Source: Streptomyces sp. NRRL F-5135
Lineage (GTDB): Bacteria > Actinomycetota > Actinomycetes > Streptomycetales > Streptomycetaceae
Assembly (NCBI RefSeq): GCF_000719775.1
Contig: NZ_JOHR01000003.1
Location: forward strand, 124,001-188,000
Reading direction: 5' to 3'
DNA: 64,000 nucleotides
Made by a program: the position numbers and the translations under genes. Within the stretch, counting starts at the first letter, position 1. Each line of letters opens with the position of its first letter. Of this stretch, positions 27,325-35,474 are shown piece after piece. Under the pieces are notes generated by a model. It made no database searches, was not told where the DNA came from, and was given only the letters and a program-made list of their open reading frames with translations.

Positions 27325-27353
27325 GCGGCCCGGCCGCCGTCGCCCAAGGCTTT

Positions 27354-28382
27354 CTAGGACGTTCGCTCCGCCGGTCCGGCGACAGGCACATCACTCTTCG
27401 GTGTGCCGCCGGACCGGCCCGAGCCCGGCGCCGGCACGGGCACGGGACCGGTGTGAGGATCACCCTCGTGCCGGACCCGTGCCCGGGCGAGTTCGGCGTT
27501 GAACTGGGCACCGGCCAGCAGCGACAGGTTGGTGACCCACAGCCAGACGAGAAAGACGATGACTCCGGCGAGCGACCCGTAGAGCCGGCTGTACGTACCG
27601 GCGTGCGCCGTGTAGAAGGTGAAACCCGCCGACGTCAGCAGCCACAGCGCCACCGCCAGCACACCGCCCGGCAGTGCCCGGCGCAACCGGCGCGTCCCGG
27701 GCGGGCCGGTACGGAACACGATCAGCACGAGCACCGCGGCGAGCCCCAGCAACAGCGGCCACTTCAGCCCCTTCCACACGAGGGACACGGTGGACCCCAT
27801 CCCGAGGGCCTTCCCCAGCGCGCTCGCGGCCTCCGAGGTCAGGACGAGCGTGAAGGCACTGGTCACCAGGAGCGCCAGCAGCGCGCAGGCGGCGAGCGCG
27901 ATCCGCGGCACCGTGCGCCACGGCGGACGGTGATCGACCGCGCCGTGCATGGCGTGCAGCCCGCGCCGGAACACCCCGAGATAGCTGGACGAGGACCACA
28001 CCGCGCCCGCCGTCCCGAAGGACACCAGAAGCCAGGCCGCCGACCGCTGGTCCGCCATCTCCGCCAGCGTGCTGTGCACCAGCGCCCGCGACTCACCCGG
28101 TACGAGAGCCGCCACCTGGCCCACCAGCTTCCCGCTCGCGCCGGGCCCGGCGAGGCCGATGCAGCAGACCGTGACCAGCAGCGCCGGGAAGATCGCCAGC
28201 ACCGCGTAGTACGTGAGGGCCGCGGCCCGGTCCGCCGCGTCGTCCCGCCACAGGGCCACCGGAGTCCGCAGCAGCGCACCGGACAGCCGGCTCCGGTGCC
28301 GCCGTACGTCCGGACCCCGCTCGGCGGGCTCCCCTCCGCGGGACCGCGACGGCCCCCCACGCCCGTGTTCCTCGGCGGACAC
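27354..28382 (-). CDS. YihY/BrkB-family membrane protein
   Basis: A 342-residue inner-membrane protein with about six hydrophobic segments in the BrkB pattern: DRAAALTYYAVLAIFPALLV for helix 1, an amphipathic middle, then TYSRLYGSLAGVIVFLVWLWVTN and LLAGAQFNAEL at the end, which is the family signature. The biochemical role is unknown; older names as RNase BN are wrong. I chose GTG 28382 because GGGAGGC lies immediately upstream; an ATG at 28436 is possible. The C-terminal tail is Pro/Gly-rich and cytoplasmic-looking. It is convergent with the chitinase gene. Confidence 0.88.
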   Translation of the reverse strand: MSAEEHGRGGPSRSRGGEPAERGPDVRRHRSRLSGALLRTPVALWRDDAADRAAALTYYAVLAIFPALLVTVCCIGLAGPGASGKLVGQVAALVPGESRALVHSTLAEMADQRSAAWLLVSFGTAGAVWSSSSYLGVFRRGLHAMHGAVDHRPPWRTVPRIALAACALLALLVTSAFTLVLTSEAASALGKALGMGSTVSLVWKGLKWPLLLGLAAVLVLIVFRTGPPGTRRLRRALPGGVLAVALWLLTSAGFTFYTAHAGTYSRLYGSLAGVIVFLVWLWVTNLSLLAGAQFNAELARARVRHEGDPHTGPVPVPAPGSGRSGGTPKSDVPVAGPAERTS

Positions 28383-28548
28383 GCTGCCTCCCGCGTCATG
28401 TACGACCTCTTGCGACCAGGGCCTACCTTGCCTCATCCCGCTCTCGGACCCGTGACCCGCACCGCCGCACCGCACTCCCGCCGGGCCCACGGGCCGCCCC
28501 GGGAGCCGACAGGACGGGTCCGCCGACGCGCACGGCCCGGTACGTGCG

Positions 28549-28578
28549 ACGGCCCCCCGCGCGGTCGCGGGGGGCCGT
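28549..28578 (-). terminator. Strong terminator hairpin after the chaplin gene
   Basis: ACGGCCCCCCGCG (28549-28561) pairs perfectly over 13 bp with CGCGGGGGGCCGT (28566-28578) around a four-base loop. It separates the chaplin from the BrkB gene on the same strand. Confidence 0.85.
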
Positions 28579-28627
28579 CAATTCGCCGGTGTCACAAGGC
28601 CCGGGGCCGTGCGCCGAGGACCGGGGG

Positions 28628-28954
28628 TCAGCCGCTGAAGCCGCCCATGTGGTGGGCACCCTTGTGGTGTCCCTGCTTGTGGTGGCCGCCCTTGTGGTGC
28701 TTGATTTCCTTCTTCGAGACGTTGGCGCACTGGTTGCCGAACGCCGGGTTGAGGATCCCGACCACGTTGATGGTGTTGCCGCAGACGTTGACCGGGATGT
28801 GGATGGGCAGCTGGATGACGTTGCCGGACACGACACCCGGCGAGCCGATGGCCGCGGCGTCGGCCTCGGAGTCGGCGACAGCCAGGCCGGCGCCGCTGGC
28901 CAGCACCGCTCCCGTGCCGACGAGTACAGCGGTTGCCTTCGCGATACGCGACAT
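28628..28954 (-). CDS. Short chaplin with a His/Lys-rich C-terminal tail
   Basis: A 108-residue secreted protein. A signal peptide (1-27) is cleaved after AVA. Residues about 37-79 are a chaplin domain: GSPGVVSGN, then VNVCGNTINVVG and LNPAFGNQC, with the two Cys at 58 and 76 that form the family disulfide. Short chaplins assemble amyloid films on aerial hyphae and spores. Unlike ordinary short chaplins, which stop right after the second Cys, this one continues for about 28 residues (81-108) with four HHKxG-like pentads (8 His, 6 Lys). There is no sorting signal or membrane anchor. AAGGAG precedes the ATG. Confidence 0.88.
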   Translation of the reverse strand: MSRIAKATAVLVGTGAVLASGAGLAVADSEADAAAIGSPGVVSGNVIQLPIHIPVNVCGNTINVVGILNPAFGNQCANVSKKEIKHHKGGHHKQGHHKGAHHMGGFSG

Positions 28955-29242
28955 CAAGTTTCTCCTTGAACGTGTGAAGCACGGCCGCACGGTGAGCGGC
29001 CTTCGCACGTTCAACGCCGCTACCCGCGGTCGGTAACGGACAACTTGGCGGAAATAACCGAATTGCCCGGACGGCCACCGGAACAGCGCAGTGGCGGCCG
29101 GCGAACGACCCGTACGGGTCCGGACACCGCGTGTTCCCCGTGCCGTCGCCGCGGCCCCCTGGTTCATTGGCGCGGGCACGGCGATGCTGACGGCAGCAGA
29201 CAGAACCGACGCGCGTGAATCCACCGTCCTCCAGGAGTAGTT

Positions 29243-32200
29243 GTGGGCCCAGGTACCGCCAAGCGGTCCGCCGTGCTGTTCGCGGCGGTGACCGTCCTGA
29301 CGGCGGGGGCGGCAGTGCCCTCCGCCGCCGACTCGAACCCCGACCCCCGCCCCCGTACCGCAGCCGAGATACTGCGGCCGATCGCGCCGCCCCCGGCCGG
29401 CGCGCCGCCCACGGACCCGAGAACGCCCGCGGACGCGAGAGCCGGAGCGGCCCCCGGCAGCGCGGTGGACGCCGACGGCATCGAGACCGCGCGCACCTCA
29501 CGTCCCGTCGCCCCCGGCGTACGCCTCACCTCCTACGACCGCCTCGAACCCGCCGGGTGGCTGCGCGTCGACGCGCTCTCCGTCGACCTCGCGGCCGGCG
29601 GCACGAGGGCCGACTACCTCTCCTCGGGCCGGGTCAGCGACCGCCGTACGGTCTCCGAACTCGCCGCACAGCACGACCCGGGCCCCGGCCGCCGTACCGT
29701 CGCCGCCGTCAACGGGGACTTCTTCGACATCAACGAGACGGGCGCGCCCCAGGGCCCGGGTGTCGCGAACGGCGAGGTCGTCCACTCTCCGCAGACCGGC
29801 GCCCATCGGGCCGTCGGCATCGGTCCGGAGGCGGCGGGGCGCATCCTGGAGCTCTATTTCGACGGCACCGTGACCCTTCCCTCGGGGACGCGGACGCTGG
29901 CCGCCTACAACGCGGCGAACGTGCCCGCCGGCGGCATCGGCGCCTATACGGCGGCCTGGGGCACGGCCGACCGCGCACTCACCGTGGACCGGGCCACCCC
30001 CGTCGCCGAAGTGGCCGTACGGGACGGGAAGGTCACCTCCGTCGCCGACCGCCCGGGCAGCGGCCCCGTCGCGGCCGGCAGCACCGTCCTGGTCGGCCGC
30101 GAGGCCGGCGCCGAAGCGCTCGCCGCACTGCGGCCGGGGGACCCCGTGAGCCTCGCCTACCGGCCGCGCGCCGACGGCGGACCCGTGCCGAGGACCGCCG
30201 TCGGCGGCCGGGAACTGCTCGTCGTCGACGGTGTGGCGCAGAACCACGACGGCGAGGGCAACAACACCGCGGCACCCCGCACGGCCGTCGGCTTCTCCCG
30301 CGACGGGTCCGCCATGCAGGTGATCACCGTCGACGGCCGGCAGGCCGACAGCGGGGGAGTCACCCTCACCCGGCTCGGCGCGATGATGCGTCAGGCCGGT
30401 GCCCACAACGCGCTCAACCTCGACGGCGGCGGCTCCTCCACCCTGGTCGCCCGGATGCCCGGCAGCGACACCCTCACGGTGGAGAACAGCCCGTCCGACG
30501 GCAGCGAACGGGCCGTCCCCAACGGCCTCGCCCTCACCGTGCCCGACGGCAGCGGACGCCTCACCGGCTACTGGGTCCGGACCCGGACGCCCGCCGCCGA
30601 CGCCCCGACCGCCGATCCCGTCAAGGGCGGCCACCCCGACCGGGTCTTCCCCGGGCTGACCCGCCGCCTCACCGCCGCCGGACACGACGAGACCTACGGG
30701 CCGGCCGCCGGCTCCCCGCACTGGCGGTCCCTGCGGCCCTCGGTGGGACGGGTCGACCGCGACGGGCTGTTCACCGCGCTCCACAGCGGTACCACCGAAG
30801 TGCGCGCGGAACGCGGCCGGGCCGCCGGCGGCACCGTGCTGACCGTCCTCGGCGCCCTCGACCGCCTGCAGCCGACCACTCGCCGCCTCGGGCTCGCCGA
30901 CGCCGCGTCCACCGGCACCTTCGGCCTCGTCGGGCTGGACGCCCAGGGCGCCGGCGCGCCCGTCGAACCCCGGGACGTGCGGCTCGGTTACGACCGCTCG
31001 CTGTTCACGGTCACCGACGACGGCCGGGGATCGTTCACCGTGACGTCCCGGACGGAGGGCGCCGCGGGCCGGATCACCGCCACCGTCCGCGGTGTCACCA
31101 CCGCCCTCGCCGTCACCGTCGGCCTGGAGGAGCGCGCGGTCACCGGTCTCGACGACGCCGCGGCATGGACCTTCGGCCAGGCCCGCGCGGGCGGTTCCCT
31201 CTCCGCCACCCCCGACGGCCGCACCGGCACCGGGCTCGCCCTCACCTATGACTTCACCCGGTCCACCGCCACCCGGGCGGCCTATGCCACCCCGCCCGCG
31301 CGGATCCCGGTCGCCGGGCAGCCGCGGTCCTTCAAACTCTGGATCAAGGGCGACGGCCAGGGCGCCTGGCCGACCCTTCACCTCAAGGACGCCGCCGGAT
31401 CGGACCAGTTGCTGCGCGGCCCCTACCTCACCTGGACCGGCTGGCGGCAGGTCACCTTCGACGTGCCGCCGGGGGCCGCCGCGCCCCTCGGCGTGCACCG
31501 CTTCTATCTCGCGGAGACCGCCGCGGCCAAGCAGTACACGGGCGGGATCGTCATCGACGAGCTGACCGCGCAGGTGCCGCCGACGGTCGACCTGCCCGAT
31601 CAGGCCCGCCCCGCCGACCCGCTGATCGGCACGGCCGCGCGCGTGCGGGGCCGGGACTGGCGGTTCGCGGTGATGTCCGACGCGCAGTTCGTCGCGCGCG
31701 AGCCGGACAGCGCGATCGTGGCGCAGGCCCGCCGCACCCTCCGGGAGATCAAGGCGGCGCGGCCGGACTTCCTGGTCGTCAACGGCGACCTGGTCGACGA
31801 GGGCTCCCCCGCGGACCTGGCCTTCGCCCGTACGGTCCTGACCGAGGAACTGGGCGGCGACCTCCCCTGGTACTACGTACCCGGCAACCACGAGGTGATG
31901 GGCGGCTCCCTGGCGAACTTCACCGGACAGTTCGGCCCCGCCCACCGCGTCTTCGACCACAGGGGGACCCGTTTCCTCACCCTGGACACCTCGACCCTGA
32001 GCCTGCGCGGCGGCGGCCTCGACCAGATCAAGGAACTCCGCAGGGGGCTGGACGAGGCGGCGGACGACGACCGCGTCGGATCGGTGATGCTGATCGAACA
32101 CGTACCGCCCCGGGACCCGACCGCGCAGAAGGCCAGTGAGCTGAGCGACCGGAAGGAAGCGGCGCTCCTGGAGGGCTGGCTCGCGGACTTCCGCCGCACC

Positions 32201-32854
32201 ACGGGCAAGGGCGCGGCTCTCGTCGGCAGCCACGTGGGCGTGTTCGACGCGGCACGGGTCGACGGGGTGCCGTACCTGGTCAACGGCAACGCGGGCAAGG
32301 CTCCGGCCGGGCCGGCGGCCGACGGCGGTTTCACCGGCTGGTCACTGGTCGGGGTGGACGCGGTGAGCCGGGGCGAGCGCGCCGCCGCCGTCCGGCGGCC
32401 GTGGCGGGGCGGGCCCGACTGGGTCTCGGTACAGACCAGGGCCCACACCGACGCCCTCGCACTGGACGCGCCGGCGGTCCTGGCGGCGGGCGGGAGCGGG
32501 AAGGTCACGGCGACCGTCACGCAGGGAGCCCGGGCGGTCCCGGTCGGCTTCCCGCTGAGCGCCGACTGGACCGGGTCGCCGAACCTGCGCGTCGGTGACC
32601 GGCACGGCGCGCGGCCTCGTCATACGGCGGTCTTCGACCCGGCCACGGGCACGCTGACCGCGCTGCGGCCGGGCACGGTCACGCTCGCCGTGACGGTGGG
32701 CGGGACGACACGGCGGGCGGAGATCAGGATCGCGGCACCGGCCGGCCGGGCCGTCGCCGCGACTTCGGTAGGAGGGAGCGCGGCCGGATCCGCGACTTCG
32801 GTAGGCGCGTTCCCTCCCCATGGCCGCTGGCCGCTCCCGGCGGGCACTTCTTAG
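29243..32854 (+). CDS. Exported phosphodiester glycosidase / metallophosphoesterase fusion
   Basis: A 1203-residue secreted protein. A signal peptide is followed by a Pro-rich linker, then a NAGPA/DUF2233 phosphodiester glycosidase domain (about 95-435) with AAVNGDFFDINETGAPQG and NALNLDGGGSSTLVAR. A Ser/Gly-rich beta-sandwich region follows (about 440-790). Then comes a calcineurin-type metallophosphoesterase (about 800-1040) with metal motifs MSDAQF, VNGDLVDEG, PGNHEV and GSHVG. The C-terminus holds an Ig-like repeat. Such fusions are thought to trim phosphodiester-linked sugars and phosphate from cell-wall or environmental polymers; the true substrate is unknown. The start is GTG with AGGAG upstream. 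The gene is monocistronic and divergent from the chaplin. Confidence 0.85.
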   Translation: MGPGTAKRSAVLFAAVTVLTAGAAVPSAADSNPDPRPRTAAEILRPIAPPPAGAPPTDPRTPADARAGAAPGSAVDADGIETARTSRPVAPGVRLTSYDRLEPAGWLRVDALSVDLAAGGTRADYLSSGRVSDRRTVSELAAQHDPGPGRRTVAAVNGDFFDINETGAPQGPGVANGEVVHSPQTGAHRAVGIGPEAAGRILELYFDGTVTLPSGTRTLAAYNAANVPAGGIGAYTAAWGTADRALTVDRATPVAEVAVRDGKVTSVADRPGSGPVAAGSTVLVGREAGAEALAALRPGDPVSLAYRPRADGGPVPRTAVGGRELLVVDGVAQNHDGEGNNTAAPRTAVGFSRDGSAMQVITVDGRQADSGGVTLTRLGAMMRQAGAHNALNLDGGGSSTLVARMPGSDTLTVENSPSDGSERAVPNGLALTVPDGSGRLTGYWVRTRTPAADAPTADPVKGGHPDRVFPGLTRRLTAAGHDETYGPAAGSPHWRSLRPSVGRVDRDGLFTALHSGTTEVRAERGRAAGGTVLTVLGALDRLQPTTRRLGLADAASTGTFGLVGLDAQGAGAPVEPRDVRLGYDRSLFTVTDDGRGSFTVTSRTEGAAGRITATVRGVTTALAVTVGLEERAVTGLDDAAAWTFGQARAGGSLSATPDGRTGTGLALTYDFTRSTATRAAYATPPARIPVAGQPRSFKLWIKGDGQGAWPTLHLKDAAGSDQLLRGPYLTWTGWRQVTFDVPPGAAAPLGVHRFYLAETAAAKQYTGGIVIDELTAQVPPTVDLPDQARPADPLIGTAARVRGRDWRFAVMSDAQFVAREPDSAIVAQARRTLREIKAARPDFLVVNGDLVDEGSPADLAFARTVLTEELGGDLPWYYVPGNHEVMGGSLANFTGQFGPAHRVFDHRGTRFLTLDTSTLSLRGGGLDQIKELRRGLDEAADDDRVGSVMLIEHVPPRDPTAQKASELSDRKEAALLEGWLADFRRTTGKGAALVGSHVGVFDAARVDGVPYLVNGNAGKAPAGPAADGGFTGWSLVGVDAVSRGERAAAVRRPWRGGPDWVSVQTRAHTDALALDAPAVLAAGGSGKVTATVTQGARAVPVGFPLSADWTGSPNLRVGDRHGARPRHTAVFDPATGTLTALRPGTVTLAVTVGGTTRRAEIRIAAPAGRAVAATSVGGSAAGSATSVGAFPPHGRWPLPAGTS
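32757..32805 (+). repeat. 16-bp direct repeat in the 3' end of the phosphoesterase gene
   Basis: CCGCGACTTCGGTAGG occurs at 32757-32772 and again at 32790-32805. Each copy encodes part of an A-T-S-V-G segment near the C-terminus. Confidence 0.85.
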
Positions 32855-32863
32855 CGTGCGGGG

Positions 32864-33079
32864 GTGAAGACGTTTCTCGGGATCCTCTGTTTCATCCTGC
32901 TCTCCCAGGGCGTGGGCGGCCTGCTGCACGAGTGGACCGACGGGTGGTTCGACCTCTGGTCCCTGGTGGCCAGGGTGAGCTTCTTCGACGGTTACGAGGT
33001 CTACGTGTGCGCCGTGCTGATCGTGGCCGGTCTGGCGATGGGCGCGGCCACGGGAGCGTCGAAGGAAGGTGATGCCTGA
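32864..33079 (+). CDS. Small membrane protein, unknown function
   Basis: A 71-residue protein starting at a GTG ten bases after the phosphoesterase stop. It has two hydrophobic segments (about 3-20 and 46-63) joined by an aromatic, acidic loop (HEWTDGWFDLWSL). The ribosome site is weak (GGGG), so translation may depend on the upstream gene. Comparable short membrane proteins are common in Streptomyces; no function can be given. Confidence 0.6.
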   Translation: MKTFLGILCFILLSQGVGGLLHEWTDGWFDLWSLVARVSFFDGYEVYVCAVLIVAGLAMGAATGASKEGDA

Positions 33080-33156
33080 CGGCTGACCGCGTGGGCCGGC
33101 CGGCCGTCGGCCCACTCGGCTCCCGGCCCGTCACCGGGCCGTCGCGGAGCGGGGGC

Positions 33157-33528
33157 TCAGCCGACGGGCGCGGGTCGCCGTCCGGTCCACTGCTCGAGCG
33201 CCCGGCGCAGGCCGTCGGGGTCGGGTTCGTCGCTCGCCCAGGCGATATGGCCGTCGGGCCTGATCAGCAGGGTCCGCCGACCGTTCCGTGCCGATTCGAC
33301 CGTCAGGACGTGGTCGTCGGCTCCGTACGGCCCGGGACTGCCGGTCGGCCGTACGAGGACGAACCTGCCCTGGCGCAGCGCCTCGTAGAGCCGTCCGGAG
33401 GTCAGCGCCAGGTCGGGCGCGCGCCTGCCCACCAGCGGGTGGGCGCCGCGCGGCCGGGGGTAGGAGATCCCGATGCCCGACACCGTACGGACCGCGCGGT
33501 CGGACACCGGACCGACGCGGTTGACCAC
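33157..33528 (-). pseudogene. Detached C-terminal domain of the FAD monooxygenase
   Basis: Codons here continue in the same reading frame directly after the amber stop at 33531-33529; the first codon is GTG. The text VSGIGISYPRPRGAHPLVGRRAPDL is the conserved join to the thioredoxin-like C-terminal domain of PheA/TfdB-type monooxygenases, and LTVESARNGRRTLLIRPDGHIAWAS is its end. So this is the missing third of the protein encoded at 33529-34728. It could be separately translated from the GTG that abuts the stop, but more likely marks a nonsense mutation. A sequencing error changing a sense codon to TAG is the alternative. Confidence 0.8.
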
Positions 33529-34728
33529 CTAGGCGGCGGCGCTCCGCAGCGCCCGCAGCGGGGCGTTGCCGGCCAGCGCCAGCCTGAGGAGCGAACCGCT
33601 GGTGCGCAGGACCATGGTCCCGACCGGGTGCCGCTCCCGCTCGTAGGTGTCCAGCAACGCCGTCGGCGCGTGGCGGCGGAGCACGGCCGAGAGCTTCCAG
33701 CTGAGGTTCGCGGCGTCCTGGAGTCCGGTGTTCATCCCCATGCCGCCGGCGGGGGAGTGGACATGCGCGGCGTCGCCCGCGAGGAAGACCCGGCCCACCC
33801 GGTAGTGCGGGGCCTGCCGCTCGTCGCTGTGGAAGCGGGAGATCCAGCGCGGGCTGTGCATGCCGAAGTCGGTACCGAGGGCCAGCCGGGTGAAGTCCCT
33901 GACCTCCGCCAGATCCGCGGGCGCGCTGTCGGGGAGCTGGCGGTCGCGGTTCCAGCCCATGACGCGGTACCAGCCGTCGCCGAACGAACCGACCAGCGCG
34001 AAGGCGTTGTCGATCGCGTCCAGCTCGAAGGGGGTGGACGGGGGCTCGGCGAGCCGGACGTCGGCCAGCACGATCGAGCGGATCACGGACGTGCCGGGGA
34101 AGGGCAGCCCCAGACAGCCGCGGACCGTGCTGTGCACGCCGTCCGCGCCGATCAGATACCGGGCCCGCACGGTACGGGCGGAACCGTCCTCGCGTGCCGC
34201 GTCGGACACGGTCGCCCCGGACCGGCCGCGCCCGCCGGGGGCGGGCCGCACGTCCGCCTCGACGCCGCCGCCGTCCTGCCGCAGACCGGTCACCTCCGTG
34301 CCGTACCGGAAGGTCACTCCCGCCTCGCGGGCCCTGCGCTCCAGCAGGCGCTCCACCTCGTACTGCCCGATGACCAGGACGTACGGGAAGCGGCTGGCCA
34401 GCCGGGTGGGCCGGATCGTGGCATGGCCGAACAGGCGCAGTTCCCGCACGCGATGGCCCCGGCTCACCAGCTCGTCGGCGAGGCCCCGCGCGTCGAGGTA
34501 CTCCAGGGTGCGGGCGTGGACGACCAGGGCGCGGGTCAGATTGCCGACGCTCGCCGCGCGGCGCTCGACCAGGGTCACGTCGTGCCCGGCCGCGGCCAGG
34601 TCTCCGGCGATGAGCAGTCCGGTCGGTCCGGCGCCGACGACCAGGACGTCGGCAGTCCCCTCCGCGCGCGGGACGGAGGGGGGACCGGGTGTCGGGGAGT
34701 GGGGCGGGATGGGTGTGCCGGCAGCCAT
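33529..34728 (-). CDS. FAD-dependent aromatic monooxygenase, truncated by in-frame TAG
   Basis: A flavoprotein hydroxylase of the PheA/TfdB type. VLVVGAGPTGLLIAGDLAAAG (split here: GAGPTG at 32-37) binds the ADP part of FAD, YLIGADGVHSTVRG is the DG motif and FLAGDAAHVHSPAGGMGMN the second FAD motif. These enzymes hydroxylate phenolic rings using NADPH and O2. The open frame ends at a TAG after residue 399, while the same frame encodes the normal C-terminal domain beyond it. ATG 34728 has GGGAGG upstream. It is divergent from a TetR gene with paired operators, so TetR probably represses it and senses its substrate. Confidence 0.8.
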   Translation of the reverse strand: MAAGTPIPPHSPTPGPPSVPRAEGTADVLVVGAGPTGLLIAGDLAAAGHDVTLVERRAASVGNLTRALVVHARTLEYLDARGLADELVSRGHRVRELRLFGHATIRPTRLASRFPYVLVIGQYEVERLLERRAREAGVTFRYGTEVTGLRQDGGGVEADVRPAPGGRGRSGATVSDAAREDGSARTVRARYLIGADGVHSTVRGCLGLPFPGTSVIRSIVLADVRLAEPPSTPFELDAIDNAFALVGSFGDGWYRVMGWNRDRQLPDSAPADLAEVRDFTRLALGTDFGMHSPRWISRFHSDERQAPHYRVGRVFLAGDAAHVHSPAGGMGMNTGLQDAANLSWKLSAVLRRHAPTALLDTYERERHPVGTMVLRTSGSLLRLALAGNAPLRALRSAAA

Positions 34729-34759
34729 GACGACCTCCCGAAGATGCCGTGCATCAGTA

Positions 34760-34775
34760 GCCAACGGTTGTTGGC
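34760..34775. promoter_or_regulatory. TetR operator, monooxygenase side
   Basis: GCCAACGGTTGTTGGC has perfect six-base arms (GCCAAC/GTTGGC). It lies 32 bp upstream of the monooxygenase start. Confidence 0.65.
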
Positions 34776-34815
34776 CAACACTCGTTGACAAGCGTAGAGC
34801 GGGCGTCTCTGGTGC

Positions 34816-34831
34816 GTCAACAACCGTTGGC
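34816..34831. promoter_or_regulatory. TetR operator, regulator side
   Basis: GTCAACAACCGTTGGC is the inverted copy of the site at 34760-34775 with one mismatch. It lies just before a TACAGT -10 (34833-34838), whose start would fall at the ATG, so the TetR message is probably leaderless and autoregulated. Confidence 0.65.
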
Positions 34832-34845
34832 CTACAGTTGTGGGC

Positions 34846-35439
34846 ATGGAACGGGAACCAGCCGGGGCGGACGAGAAGCCGCGGCGTTCGGATGTCACGC
34901 GGGCCGCCATCCTCGAGGCCGCCCGCGACCGCTTCGCCGTGGACGGGTACGACCGGGCGACGATCCGCGCCGTGGCGCGCGACGCCCGCATCGACCCCTC
35001 GATGGTGATGCGGTACTACGGCAGCAAGGAAGGGCTGTTCGCCGCCGCGTCCGCGATCGATCTGGGGCTCCCCTCCCTGGCGGACACGCCGCGCGAGGAG
35101 GCGGGCGCCCGGCTCGTGCGGCACTTCCTGCACCGCTGGGAGGAGGACGGGACGCTGAACGCGCTGGTGCGGGTCGGCGTCACGCATCCCGCGGGCGCCG
35201 ATCGGATCTATACCGTGTTCCGGGAGCAGTTGACCCCCCTGGTCGCGGCCGTCTGTCCCGATCCGGCCGAGGCGCCGACGCGGGCCGCGCTGCTGGTCTC
35301 GCAGGTGCTGGGCATGGCGCTGAACCGTTATGTGCTCAAGCTGCCGCCCGCCGTCGAGATGGGGCACGACGAGATCGTGGCCTGGCTGGCGCCGACAGTG
35401 CAGCGCTATCTCACTGCGGCGGGGCCGCGAGTCGGGTAG
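34846..35439 (+). CDS. TetR-family regulator
   Basis: A 197-residue repressor. The N-terminal helix-turn-helix is RAAILEAARDRFAVDGYDRATIRAVARDARIDPSMVMRYYGSKE in outline (helices at about 18-64), and the C-terminal domain is the TetR_C_17-like ligand and dimer region. It is divergent from the monooxygenase, with two mirrored operators between them. No ribosome site is present and the -10 lies just ahead of the ATG. The last codons and stop are inside a 16-bp tandem duplication. Confidence 0.85.
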   Translation: MEREPAGADEKPRRSDVTRAAILEAARDRFAVDGYDRATIRAVARDARIDPSMVMRYYGSKEGLFAAASAIDLGLPSLADTPREEAGARLVRHFLHRWEEDGTLNALVRVGVTHPAGADRIYTVFREQLTPLVAAVCPDPAEAPTRAALLVSQVLGMALNRYVLKLPPAVEMGHDEIVAWLAPTVQRYLTAAGPRVG

Positions 35440-35456
35440 GCCGCGAGTCGGGTAGG
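35425..35456 (+). repeat. 16-bp tandem duplication spanning the TetR stop codon
   Basis: CCGCGAGTCGGGTAGG is repeated head to tail (35425-35440, 35441-35456). The first copy holds the TAG stop, so the second is untranslated. Confidence 0.9.
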
Positions 35457-35474
35457 CCGGGCGGCCGAGGCAGG

